NCBI GenBank assembly: GCA_019649035.1
Contig: BMAT01008468.1
Location: forward strand, 193,395 to 222,334
Direction: 5' to 3'
Length of the DNA: 28,940 bases
DNA from: Elysia marginata
Lineage: Eukaryota > Mollusca > Gastropoda > Plakobranchidae
This document shows positions 1-10,440 of this stretch, piece by piece. Under the pieces are notes generated by a model. It searched no databases and was not told where the DNA came from. It saw nothing but the letters and a program-made list of their open reading frames with translations. A program made the position numbers and the translations under genes. Positions within the stretch are counted from its first letter, which is position 1. Each line of letters opens with the position of its first letter.

Positions 1-85
1 GATCAGGTCTGGGGTAATTCAGTTTTACTCTTAAGTTAGATCTATTTCGATTTACAATTCCTGGGAAACAGGTGATTCTCGTTTT

Positions 86-86
<1 letters not shown>

Positions 87-128
<42 letters not shown>

Positions 129-137
129 CGTTGTTGT
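87..137. repeat. (GTT)n microsatellite
   Basis: Around 15 GTT units run almost without interruption, with one C-for-T change near the 3' end. A looser GTT/GCT stretch recurs near 570-608. No coding content is seen; the repeat is plain simple sequence. Confidence 0.95.
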
Positions 138-2635
138 TTTCCTTTTCGTTTGGCGTTTACTCTTAAGCTCTAATATTTTTCGCCGTATGTATAAATTTTT
201 TATCTTACCTTAAAGTAAGTGAATACCATTTAGCAAAGAGTACCGAGTAATCATTATTGTGTTGTGGATAAGGTAAGGCACTAATGACTTGAGCATTTAA
301 AAAACCCAGATCTGACATTTACGCAATTGGTAAAAGCGTACACTTGTATAATCGTAGAATTTCCCTGAATATCTACCATACAAGCTGAGAACGGGCGCGC
401 CAGACTTACTTTATAATGTTTTAGATCTAGCAAGAGCGTGACGGAACTCTAGTACATACGGAATTTAAATGGAAATACACACACGTTGGGTGTTTGTGTG
501 TTCAGTTCGTAGTCGATTCGTTTCCTAATTCTGTTTTTTCTATGTTTGATATTTACGTTATTGTTTCCGTTGTTCTTCTTGTCGTTGTTGTTGTTATTGC
601 TGCTGCTGTGTCTGCCTCGTAACAATAGCGAGTTTTTCTGGCTAAATCTTTTAAAGGGTTATTTCACCATGCTGGATATGGGAGGGGCGAAGCTTAGCTC
701 TCTTGTTTTTTCGTACAGAATATGAAACAAATTCACTAAATGTATTCGAAATTGCATTTAATTTCCTTAAAAAGACGCGCTTATAGGGAGTGCCTTTATT
801 TTGAAAACAAATGGCTAAATTCTACATGAAATTGATTCCCTCGCTTAACACAATCGATGCAATAATCATGAGATTGTTCTGAACTGAAAAATTTTGAAGA
901 GGAAAATAGTATCAGTCGCACGACAAGCTTAGGAGATGGTGAAATACCAAGAAGTAACATTAGTTTTAAGCTACTGAGCGCGAGGCAGGTTAAGTCAATC
1001 ACACTGTCATCGCTCGGATGGTCGGAAGGCAGGTTATCTCTCGCCTTCTTCGCCTATGTACATGCTCTATAAAGTTGGGTCGAAATAAACTAATGGGCCC
1101 GGTGGGAGGAGCCGGTTCATCGTAAGTCTATGAAAAAAAGCGAATTCGTGGATCATAATTCTATAATTCATGGGCTTAAATTTGATCCTTCTAGTCAACT
1201 GAAAGTAATGGGGATTTTAGGGGAAGCCGTGAGGTATAATTGTTTTATTAGATGCTGAAGTCAAAAAGTCAGGTCACTCAAGCTTTATAGCCTAGTCCGT
1301 CTCACATTGCCGCTTTAAGCTTTTCATTGAGAGTTTTGAGCTGTTAACGAAAAAGATTATGTTCGGAAGCTCTAATGAGTTCTAATGGCAACTACGGTCT
1401 GTATAGGCTGTTGCGACTGGTTCGTTTTGACGTTATTATAATATAAGTGTTCAGATTGCTGTGTAAAACTAGACGAAAGGCAACAATATTAAAATAATTA
1501 CTCAATCATTTTACCAAAATAAGGAACTAGAAACATCCACATCCAGGATAGTGCAGTCACCGGGTTCCCTGTTTGTCTCGATCTGGTCGGCTAATCGAGA
1601 TCTTTTGAAAATTATGTAGTAATAACTATAAATAGATTGCAGAAATTCAGGGAAGTGCAGAAAGTGCTCACCCTTCACACCATCGACACTGCTAGAGAAT
1701 CTAAATAATTAAAACATTAGCTTCCCCACCACTTCTCTCACAGCATCTTATACAATCAGATTAAATCGTGAAAGCCGTAAATCTTTTCCTTCACCTTAAC
1801 TATAGCGTCTTTGTTTGAATAATATATAAGATAAATGTGAGACTGTGTACAATTTGCCCAATTTAACCACTGAGTTTTACTGCAGCGCTGCCTGAAATCC
1901 TCAGTTTCCTTAGTGGTATGATAATGGACAAGACGGAGGCGGATTATGAGATTCACTTTCGATCAGTTAAAAGGTCTCCCGTGTATATATGCTCCTTGTG
2001 TGAATTCTGTCGTAAATTAGCTGAAGTACCTTGTGCCTTTATAATTGGCTTTATTGAGATCGGGAATGTCGCAACTGATAGAGTTTAACAGTACTGATAC
2101 CGACCTAACGGTCGTTTGAAGCCCAGAGCGAATTATTGACCCGTAGTTTAAAAACCTCTTTTAAGCGTGGAAAATGTTGACGAGCGTTTCATGAGAAAAC
2201 TACAGTACAGCTCGTGAAAAGATTTGAATTTGAAAAATAATCATTACGTAACCAACTATAATAAAGCTAAAATCTAAATTTCTCTTGGTTACGCTCCTTC
2301 CCAGGTCTTACCTCGAAAAAAACTCTTTATCTTCTACTAAGTGTCCAGCCTTTGTTACTGCAATTCTAAGCCGGTCTTCTGAGGCAGATAACGTATTTAT
2401 AAAGGCCTAATAAAAATTCTTTCTACTGAAGCGTTGTGTGTGAAGAAGAAATAATTATTTTGACACTGATCTGACTCGGGTGTCCAATCAAAGAGATCGC
2501 TTTTTTATCAAATGGCACTATAAGACACCGAGTTTCATAACAAAACATAATCCATACAGAGAACTTGTGAGACAAAGCAGTAAACATCCTAAGCTAATGA
2601 AAGGGAGAATGAAAAAAAAAGAGGATTAGAGGCGT
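138..2635. other. AT-rich sequence without a supported gene
   Basis: Apart from a short GTT/GCT tract near 570-608, this stretch shows no simple repeat and no open frame with coding character. A weak first-exon-like signal exists at 1093-1121, an ATG followed after 29 nt by a GTAAGT donor, but the ATG context is poor. A dispersed-repeat core is listed separately at 813-905. I see nothing else supportable. Confidence 0.6.
813..905 (-). repeat. dispersed repeat copy A
   Basis: This segment resembles one near 11425-11515. Both hold the identical 11-mer ACACAATCGAT (848-858 and 11462-11472) with similar flanks on either side. On the minus strand both are open across the shared part and encode a common CIDCV pentapeptide, which reflects the DNA similarity and is not evidence of a gene. 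The family is not recognised; a decayed interspersed element is the simplest reading. Confidence 0.4.
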
Positions 2636-2648
2636 GGGGGGGGGGGGG
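2636..2648. repeat. poly-G tract (G13)
   Basis: An uninterrupted run of 13 G. C runs of 10-11 occur at 7261-7270, 27014-27023 and 27183-27193. Such runs are prone to length errors in sequencing and could be a few bases off. Confidence 0.9.
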
Positions 2649-2679
2649 ATATCGGAGTGTAGAAACGTACACAGTAGGT

Positions 2680-2840
2680 GAGTCTGTGGTCTGAGTGAGT
2701 CATACCATGCCAAGCCTTCTGTCAACCCCTGGGCGTGAGTACTGAGTACACTCACTATGTGAGGAGCGGTCTGGCTGGGGTGACACGGTGCCTGCCCTAT
2801 CCGAGCCTGGTTGTTGTGGCTGAGCAGTGAGTCACTGTCG
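2680..2840 (+). promoter_or_regulatory. GC-richer patch with two AP-1-type sites
   Basis: Two perfect TGAGTCA sites (2696-2702 and 2828-2834) lie 132 bp apart in sequence clearly richer in GC than its surroundings. The second sits inside the perfect 13-bp palindrome CAGTGAGTCACTG. TGAGTCA is the established AP-1 (Jun/Fos, bZIP) recognition sequence. Nearby, an ATG with A at -3 (2707) is followed by a GTGAGT donor at 2735, which would make a very short first coding exon; that part is weak. The patch may be a promoter or enhancer, but no transcript is proven by sequence alone. Confidence 0.3.
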
Positions 2841-3064
2841 GTCTCACCCGGGTAATTACTGCTGTCACGCCTGGCACTGAGCGCCTTTGTCGTCCTACAG
2901 AGTCGTTCAACTAAGATCCGAATATTCCTCCTGCCCTCTCCTGTGCTTCTCTGCCCGTCGTATTGTTTGCTTCCTGATTCTTTGTCTTCTTTTGCTTAAC
3001 ACACGCTGTCTTGATCTTCTTCGTTATTTTAGTCTGATAGAAATGGTTTTCGTACCGTTATAAT

Positions 3065-3405
3065 GGGGCAGCGTGGCAGAGTGGTTAGCGCGATCTATAG
3101 GTCCGCGATCTATAGGTCTCGGGTTCGATTCCAGACAATGCCCTTATTGCAATGGCCTCAGGAAAGCAATTTATCCTAACTTTCCCTAGTCCATCCACCT
3201 GTATAATGGGTACCCAGCTACAGGCAATTCTTGAATTTGTGATACACGCCTGCAACACCCTGCATATCGGTTGAAAGTGACTTGCAAATGTACTGGTCTG
3301 TTGGGACATTAGTGGCGCTGCTCTGTGGCGACACATTTACGCCAAATAATGAAGCCGAAATTTCCCGAAAAGGGATAAATATAGTCTATAAATAAAAAAA
3401 TTTTT
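3065..3405 (+). mobile_element. tRNA-derived SINE
   Basis: The 5' head carries an RNA polymerase III A box (TGGCAGAGTGG, 3074-3084) and a perfect B box (GGTTCGATTCC, 3122-3132), the internal promoter of tRNA genes. The spacing is slightly long because a 13-nt piece, CGATCTATAGGTC, is duplicated between the boxes, so it cannot fold as a normal functional tRNA. About 260 bp of tRNA-unrelated body follows, then an AT-rich tail near 3388-3405. Head, body and A-rich tail are the known architecture of SINEs, non-autonomous retroposons moved by LINE machinery. I could not identify clear target-site duplications. The open minus frame at 3085-3336 is a shadow of this element. The family name is unknown to me. 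Confidence 0.75.
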
Positions 3406-3517
3406 CCCCTGGAGCCTTTCCCTTAAATTATCTGTTGAAATTGTCATTGTACGTTCACTTGTAGCTTATGTCCTGATTGCCAACGCTTCATCTCTCATTT
3501 ACTCTGTCTAAATGTTA

Positions 3518-3661
3518 TTCTTCTTCTTCTTCTTCTTTTTCTTCTTCTTTATCTTCTTATCATTCTTCTTCTTCTTTTTCTTCTTCTTCTTCTTCTTCTT
3601 CTTCTTCTTCTTCTTCTTCTTCTTCTTCTTCTTCTTCTTTTCCTCCTCCTACTTCTTCTTT
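3518..3661. repeat. (TTC)n polypyrimidine tract
   Basis: A nearly pure TTC array of over 120 bp with a few T-rich interruptions, continuing into CT-rich sequence. Open frames across it read as poly-Ser or poly-Phe and are artefacts. Long GAA/TTC mirror repeats are known to form triplex (H-DNA) structures. Confidence 0.95.
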
Positions 3662-3949
3662 CATATTCTTTCAATACCCCATCATCAAATCTTTCTCCAT
3701 CTTTATTCCTTTTTCCAGTTCCCTCCTGCCCTACCCTTCATCTTTGATTTCCAAAACGGGCCTTCCTGTGGGCTGTCACATTCCACGAGGCAGGTGTTGT
3801 CCCCCTTGTCACATGTCAGGGAGAAAAGATGTGTGGAGGAGAAAGGCTGTGAGATATTGCATGTTTCCGTCACATAAGATTGACACACCCAGAGCTGCTG
3901 TTGTGCATTCTCAATTAGGTCTTCACAAGACATCAAAGATTGCATTTCT

Positions 3950-4260
3950 CTTTTTCTTTCTTTCTGTCTCTATCTTTCTCTTCTATTCACCCGCCACCAA
4001 TCTATCTTTCTATCACAATGTCTCTCTTCTCTCTCTATTTTTCTCTCACTGTGCATCCATTTCTTTCTCATTCTTTGCGTCTTGATTTATCTCCCCCTTT
4101 CTCCTTTACTCTACATATCTCCTACTCCCTTATAAAAGAAAAGTAGTTATTTTATCTTTGTTCTTTTTCTTATGTTTCTCCCTCCACACTATTCTCCATC
4201 TTAGACTCGTCTTTCTGCACACCCCCCTCCTTTTTTTTTCTAGCTCTCTATGTTCACTCT
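3950..4260. repeat. degenerate CT-rich low-complexity tract
   Basis: Pyrimidine-rich plus strand dominated by TCTTT, CTCT and TTTCT motifs without a clean period. The open frames here are low-complexity Ser/Leu/Phe and show no domain. Confidence 0.8.
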
Positions 4261-4922
4261 GTCTTGCCTTTCAACCGACAAACCCAAAAGCAACTTGCAG
4301 TTTTTTCCTCCACGGCATTATCGATGTTACGGTCATCAACACCAAACTCTAAAAACTAACCCACTTTTTTCTGGAGATTCCCGATGGTGTTGACAAATTG
4401 AGCAAGTGGCAGGACACTTTCATGGGAACTCACTTCAAATCTTAGACCTCCCATAATGATGGCGGGCTTTTTTCACTGAGAGTTGGCTGGCTGAGAGCAA
4501 AGGTAGGGGAGAGAAAAATAATGTACTTGTGTGGTCATCTCTGTGTATGCAAGCCCTTCTGGAGTTTTGAGTAGGGAGACCGACTCTGTCATTCTTGCAA
4601 CCCCCCCCACCCAAAAAAACAAAACAAAAAAAAAACAGGAGATTAAATGAGCTCACAATGCCTCGGTTTTCGCTGATTAAAGAGCTTTACTAGAATCTTG
4701 ATAGTTCCTGTCAAAGCCAGCTATGGTTCTTAGCTCAACTCGAATCTAGACGGTTCCTATCAAGTCTAGCCCTGGTTCTTTTGTGCCTACATCTCTGCAC
4801 AAAACACTTACATGTTCTTTCATCTCTGATCTTTTTCTCTCCAGTTTCTCGCTACCCATGTACCTACTTACGTACCTCCCTCTCCATACATCTATGATAT
4901 AAGTAAACTTGTCTCTGTCTAT
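4261..4922. other. sequence without a supported gene; short 49-bp duplication
   Basis: No coding region is supported. A two-copy tandem duplication with a 49-bp period lies at about 4693-4785; each copy ends in a TGGTTCTT motif and the two differ at several positions. A mixed poly-C/poly-A segment lies at 4602-4636. Confidence 0.55.
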
Positions 4923-5130
4923 TAAACTATCTATCTATCTGTCTATCTATCTATCTGTATATATATATATATAATTATGTCTACCTTTTTATCTATATCT
5001 CTATCTATCTATTTATATATAATCATATAACTCTATCTATCTATCTCTCTCTCTATATATATATATATAATATATATGTCTACCTATTCATCTATCTATC
5101 TATCTATTTGCCTATCTTTCTTTCAATGTC
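4923..5130. repeat. ATCT/TA compound microsatellite
   Basis: Blocks of ATCT/GTCT tetranucleotides alternate with TA runs of about 8-10 units (near 4958-4974 and 5055-5070). Typical animal tetranucleotide repeat; no other function visible. Confidence 0.95.
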
Positions 5131-6032
5131 TAACCACCTGTTCATCCTTCTAAATCTAAATATCTTCTCTACATGGGCACAAAATTGAATGATAAAATAA
5201 TATTATTAAACAAGAGCCTTTAGTTATATTTTATATCCACTTACCTGTCAAGCGCGTTTACTAATCAACTTCTCTGAAATTTTTTCTCCCTGACTTTTGT
5301 ATTTCATTACTTTTTCACCTTTTTGTACACTTTCTTTATTACTTACTTCCTTATTCCTCCTATTTGTTTTATTCTCTCATAATGACATTATTCGCTCAAT
5401 TCTTTTGCTCCATTAATTTCTTTGCTTTTCCGTTCTGTTTTTATCGTGTACCCAAAGAAAACATCTTTTACAGTTTCCTTATTGTGTACTTAAATAGCCA
5501 CACTTGTTCTCTTTCTGTGACTAGCTTTTAGGATGTTTTGATTTATGCTTTTGAGATTTTTTTCCTTCTGTGGACTCTAGACTGATGCTAAGCTTTCACT
5601 TGTTTAAGAGGCCTCCACTGCTTAATGAGTGTAAACAATACTTTTTTAAAAGAAAATTAATGCGTACATTATTTGCATTTACAGCAAAAAAGAGGATGAG
5701 TGAAAGACCCTAGTATTATATAGAGGGAGAATATTGAGAAATAAAGGAACAGGTTAAAAAAAGAACAAAAAAGGAAGGTAAGAGCACGGATTCATTGTTG
5801 TAAAGAAGAAAGAGACAAAAAAGAACTAATGTCCGAACGTGGGATAGGGTGTGGAAAATACAGAGAACAAGATGCAAGGAAAGAGTGGGAGGAGAGGAAG
5901 TGGTGGTACTAAAAGTCTGAATGAAAGGTTTCATCAGCACTGGCCACCCACAATGCCACGATTTCAAGCCTGGAGTCTTTTGCTGTGATGGAGAGAAGAA
6001 AGAAGTCTTGCGCCAGGATCGGTCTTGTGTGA
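5131..6032. other. AT-rich sequence without a supported gene
   Basis: Mixed AT-rich sequence with T-rich stretches on the first half and A/G-rich stretches around 5720-5900. An 83-residue minus-strand frame at 5716-5967 is Leu/Phe/Ser-rich with no recognisable domain or convincing splice sites. Nothing is supported. Confidence 0.55.
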
Positions 6033-6297
6033 CATCTTCTCACACACATTGACTCGCTCTCTCAATCTCACTCTCCTCTCTTTCTGCTCTTCTCTCTCAC
6101 TCTCTCTGTCTGCCTCTCTTTCGCCATCACACACATTGACTCTCTCTCTCTATCTCACTCTCCTCTCTTTCTCCTCTTCTCTCTCACTCTCTCTCTGCCT
6201 CCCTTTCGCCATCACACACATTGACTCTCTCTCTCTATCTCACTCTCCTCTCTTTTTCCTCTTCTCTCTCACTCTTTCTCTGCCTCCCTTTCGCTGT
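6033..6297. repeat. 85-87 bp minisatellite, 3 copies, CT-rich
   Basis: Three tandem units start at the landmark CACACACATTGAC (6041, 6128, 6213), so periods are 87 and 85 bp. Each unit is a CT microsatellite that ends in CCTTTCGC. The copies are very similar, implying recent duplication of an already repetitive segment. A 97-residue open frame across it reads as Leu/Ser repeats and is not a gene. Confidence 0.9.
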
Positions 6298-6309
6298 GTC
6301 ACACCTACA

Positions 6310-7020
6310 GCAGACTGAGACCTAAGGATTTATCTCGCCGACACCTCAATAGAATCGCCCTCTACTCGGCTCAAGCCAGTAAGTATTTCCTCTGATCGGA
6401 TTTCACGCTGAAGGAGTCGAGTGCTGCTTGCTAGTAAGGCGAGACATAACTTGACCATATCGTCATAATAACAACAGGCACTGGACACTGGGCTGCTTAC
6501 TGGCGGGTTCAGGTGTACATATAGTCTTGTTTAAAGACAAACAATCAGAACAAGCTATTTCGCTTTCTGTTATTGATCTTTGATGTTTATGTGGGGCACC
6601 AAAGTTGTACATCCTATTCCGATCTCTCTCTCCTTTCCTCTATCTCTAACTTAGTCTCTCTATTATCCTATCCTTATATTTTTCTTCTGAAGATGTTCAT
6701 AAAAACACTACCCCTCGCCCCGAAACAGAAAGAAGGCAATGAGTCAATGAATAGTAATAGGTCTATCTTTACGAAATGTGATTCGTTTGTCTTTTTAAAA
6801 GTTTGGGGTGTTTCTTTAGGTCTTAAGTCTTAAACTTTTCTTAGGATGTAGGAAGTGCAAGGAAGCCTAGAGATTTCACAGTTGCAGTAAATATCGAGCT
6901 CACTCAAGTTTTTTGTAACAATCGAGGAAAATGATAATAATGAAGGTGGCTAGGAAAGCTCTTAACCATTTTTTGTCCATACGAGTTTTGTTTTAACTGA
7001 TTCCAGTTTCAATAAAAATG
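6310..7020. other. sequence without a supported gene
   Basis: No simple repeat, no transposon end and no coding-like frame is evident. An 86-residue open frame at 6573-6833 has no recognised domain and no convincing splice signals. I see nothing further. Confidence 0.5.
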
Positions 7021-7106
7021 AATTTATTAGCGATTGTCGTATTATAGACGGGCGGAAACTTAGACTGTCTCCCGTTGAGTGCTCGAGACAAATCTCCCTC
7101 AGTGTC

Positions 7107-7532
7107 GTGTCAATGAATGTCGCCCTGGGATTCTCTTTGAAGATGTGTGTGTGTGCGTTTGACGATACGCTTCGCAAAGCTTTCACGAGAGTGGGGTGGG
7201 GCAATGGGGTTGCGCGTGCGTGGGGAAGCTCACCCCCTTCTGTTCGAAGAATGCCGTGCTCCCCCCCCCCTTCTCTTGCTCCCCCACTGCTGGTCTCAAC
7301 CGCCATGAGGGGATTACCAGTGGCTGAGTGTTCAGTGTTCACTGTTCATACAGAGAAAGCGCTGCGCCGTAAGTTCCATACTGCGCTAGGCTACCCTTCG
7401 CTGCTTCTCGCCAAGTCTTTTTCTCCCCCTCGTGGTCTCTCCGTTTCTTTCTTCTCTCTTTACAGGCCCAGTGATCAAGTTCCGCAGTTCACCTTACAAA
7501 TAAGTGAGGCGCGCTCTAAGTTGAGGACATAA
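7107..7532 (+). other. candidate transcribed CpG-richer locus with a 97-bp intron
   Basis: This patch is richer in GC and CpG than its surroundings. A strong donor (GTAAGT at 7369) and a strong acceptor (long pyrimidine tract, then TTTACAG, exon from 7466) define a possible 97-bp intron. An ATG at 7107 opens a frame running unspliced to 7532 (141 codons). If spliced, the frame instead continues into RPVIKFRSSPYK and stops after about 99 residues. Neither product resembles a family I know, and the minus strand is also open over 6962-7342, as expected in GC-rich DNA. It may be a 5' UTR, a long non-coding RNA or chance. Confidence 0.3.
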
Positions 7533-7539
7533 GTTGAGC

Positions 7540-7980
7540 CGGAATATAGATGTGGTACGAGTAGTCTTTTTTCTCGGATTTGGTTTTGATTTGTTCATTA
7601 CAATAAGTTCGTCATGCTGTGTGAAAGTTAATTGGTATTTTACGGAATTTCGTTTCTCTGGTCTAAAATTTGTATTTGCAAAGTTTTGATGAAGAGAATA
7701 ATAAGTGTTTTTATGAACCTTATATTAGTAGTTTTTTTTTGTAAGTTGGACACGTGCACTTGTACCGGTTAAGTGTTCCTTTGTTAGGACTTAGTAAGCA
7801 CAGGTAAAGTTTTTTTGTGTCTAATAAAAGTCTACATTAGCTGAGTATTACTGCGATCGTTTGCTCTTGCGTCAAGTGGTAGAAAGGGCTATTGGTATAT
7901 TCAGTATACCGCATATAATTATTGATTATCATCGGTTTTTTTCTTCTTTTTTTCCCTATGCCTTTTTCTTAATCAATTTT
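7540..7980. other. AT-rich sequence without a supported gene
   Basis: T-rich unique sequence leading into the trinucleotide block. No repeat unit, exon or RNA gene is visible. Confidence 0.5.
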
Positions 7981-8031
7981 ACCGTTATAATTATTATTAT
8001 AAATTTTATAACTACTATTGTTATTATCATA

Positions 8032-8075
<44 letters not shown>

Positions 8076-8184
8076 GTTATGATCATTACTTATTATTATT
8101 ATTATTGTTATTATTATTGTTATTATTATGATTATTATTCTCATTTCTTATCATTATCATCACCATAACTATTACTATTATTAC

Positions 8185-8238
<54 letters not shown>

Positions 8239-8369
8239 TATTATGATTATCACTATTATTATTACTATTATAGTATTTTTGTTATTATAATTGTTATTAT
8301 TCTTATTATTTATTATTATTACCACTATCATTATTAATCGCTACCACAACAACAACAACAACAACAACA

Positions 8370-8442
<73 letters not shown>

Positions 8443-8590
8443 ATATTAATAATAATAATAATAATAGCACCAATACTACTATTACTATTATTATTACTAA
8501 TACAGATGCTGCCGATGTTTCTTTTATTATTATTATTAATATTATTACTAATATTTCTGATTTTTTTTACTGTGATTATTACTATTAAGA
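7981..8590. repeat. compound trinucleotide microsatellite (ATT/CAA/CTA/AAT)
   Basis: Interrupted ATT units fill about 7990-8338. The array then switches to pure CAA (8346-8370), pure CTA (8371-8441) and AAT (8442-8466), with looser ATT afterwards. Neighbouring motifs differ by single substitutions, as expected if point mutations seeded new arrays by replication slippage. All open frames here are homopolymeric artefacts. Confidence 0.95.
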
Positions 8591-9250
8591 TGTTGCTTTA
8601 ATAACTATCATTTTCACGACTTTAATAATTACGATTATGGCTTTTAGTGGCATATCACCATAATTACTTTTAAAAGTATATATATATTTTTATATCACTA
8701 TCGAATACAGCAGATTCTTTTAACCAATTACTGCTGTCTTTAATCGCAAATTTTACATCTACACACCACGTTATGCCAGTTTAATTTTGTCTCCGCGTGT
8801 CAAGCTCTGTGTCTGATTCATGAGCATTCTAACCTCAGTTTATATAAAAGAGGCAAACAAGCTTCATTATGGGGGCAATCAGTTTTGCATCTGTTTCAAC
8901 ACTTTAAGACACCAGTTTTTTAAGGCTATGGTGCGTGTAAATTCCAGTCTGAAATTCCAGTTGGTCAATGGTATTGGTAAATAACGACACCCGCTGTAAT
9001 AGCGCAGTGAGCAGACCTAACTGTTTGGCGTTAGACGCACTCTGCTGGACTTTGAAGTGGTTTGATATTGTCTTTCTTATTTAATTAAAAAATATTGTAA
9101 TTTAAGGGCATAAATTGAGGACAAAAATCGTGCATGAATTCTTATGACCTTTTACATCATTTATCTTCTTCCCTCAAATCCCGTGTTTTTGAACGAGAGA
9201 GAAAAAAGGTTAATTTTAGCGTAAAATTATATTAAAAATATCGTAATTTA
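8591..9250. other. AT-rich sequence without a supported gene
   Basis: Unique AT-rich sequence. Two related short stretches (about 9090-9112 and 9235-9250) share AATAT-GTAATTTA-type sequence and may be very decayed outlying units of the adjacent 50-bp array. Nothing else is supported. Confidence 0.45.
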
Positions 9251-9530
9251 AAAACTGCTTGATAGCAGTATAAAAGTTGTTACATTAAAATACTATTGGC
9301 TATATAACAGAACTGCATTGCAGCAACATCAAAAGTTTTCAACAAAACAATTAATATAAAAACTGCTTTGTAGCGGCATAAAAAGTTTACTTAAAATACT
9401 ATTTGCAATAAACTGATTTGAAGATATAAACAGTTTTCCTACAGTACTGTTCATATAGAAAACTACTTAGAAGGGCGAGAAAAAGTGTTATGAATACATC
9501 TTATTGGCTATAACATAACCACGGTTATAA
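9251..9530. repeat. decayed 50-bp minisatellite
   Basis: The landmark AACTGCTT or its variants recurs at 9253, 9311, 9361, 9411 and 9461, a period of 58 and then exactly 50 bp three times. Units also share ATAAAAAGTTT-like and TATTGGCTATA-like segments. Divergence between copies is high, so the array is old. Possible further relics lie at 9636-9700, where AAACTGCTT occurs twice. No coding role is visible. Confidence 0.7.
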
Positions 9531-9539
9531 TATAGCCAT

Positions 9540-10440
9540 TGATTGGTAGTAGCGTTCAAAGTTGTCGGGGACTTGTTATTCGTCATAAAAATGCCTTTGA
9601 GCTGCTTAAAAAGCCTGTGAGATGGGAGTTTTCAATAAAACTGCTTGGTTGCAGCAGAACAGACTTTCTGGGTGACATTGTTTGCTCTGAAACTGCTTAT
9701 CCCGGATACATCATCCAATCCTAATCTGTTGATAAGGATCTATAAACTGTGAAGACAGTCATTCTCAGTGTAAAACATGTTCTTGCCATTTCTTTCTGAG
9801 TTTTTTTAATGTAATACCTTCTTCTTTTCTAAAGGTCATACTTTCGTAGCTATTAAAGTTCATTGGGTCATTGATATCAAATCCTGTAAGGACCGGTCTT
9901 TGTGTGGGTTTGTAGTGGGAGGAGACAAAAATTTACCAATGAAATCTTTTCTTCACAAACTAATGTCGATTTCTGGTGTGTATGCGTGACCATAAAGATA
10001 GTAACGTCTACACTTTAATGTGATCAAACTAAGCTTTAATTATTTATCGTGGGGGTAGAAGGTTATATTTTTCTGTTTGGTAATTTGGCAACTATTTTAA
10101 TAGAAAATCGGTATACCATAAATTTTGTAAAACTCCGACAAGTCGTACACGCAAAAGCTCATAAGTAAAAGTTTGGACATTGTGCCAAGCATCAAAAGTT
10201 TTTACAATCCGCTTAATCCTTTCTAGATTGTGATATTAACAAACATTCGTCGTGTGTTTCGTGGATATTTTACTCAGAATCTTATCTGTGAGTAGTGTAT
10301 CATACTGAGAAATTTATCGGCTGATTCTTTTTTTTTTTACATGGAACCTGATTCATGTAATAATAATACAACACTATACTATGGGCCTACTTGGTATTTT
10401 TATTATAACTGTGAATAATTTTTTTTTCTGAAAATATAAC
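9540..10440. other. AT-rich sequence without a supported gene
   Basis: No coding region, SINE head or clean simple repeat was found. A 61-residue plus-strand frame at 9539-9724 overlaps relics of the 50-bp repeat and is judged chance. Confidence 0.5.

Noticed and set aside
387..403. GGGCGCGCC as a possible cloning artefact
   Set aside because: It contains an AscI-type site, but there is no vector sequence on either side; chance occurrence is adequate.
3065..3142. Functional tRNA gene
   Set aside because: The boxes are good, but the duplicated segment disrupts the anticodon and variable arms and a SINE body follows directly.
3703..3945. Minus-strand ORF with several cysteines, including CDKGDNTCLVECDSP
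   Set aside because: The patch is more complex than its surroundings and the string looks exon-like, but I could not find a convincing acceptor and donor and know no matching domain.
3477..4085. 202-codon plus-strand ORF, the longest in the window
   Set aside because: Its first part is a TTC/CT repeat read as poly-Ser, and the remainder is low-complexity Ser/Phe/Leu. There is no domain, and the parallel frame is equally open as poly-Phe.
8346..8441. Short regular repeats mistaken for a CRISPR-like array
   Set aside because: They are trinucleotide microsatellites without unique spacers, in a eukaryotic context.
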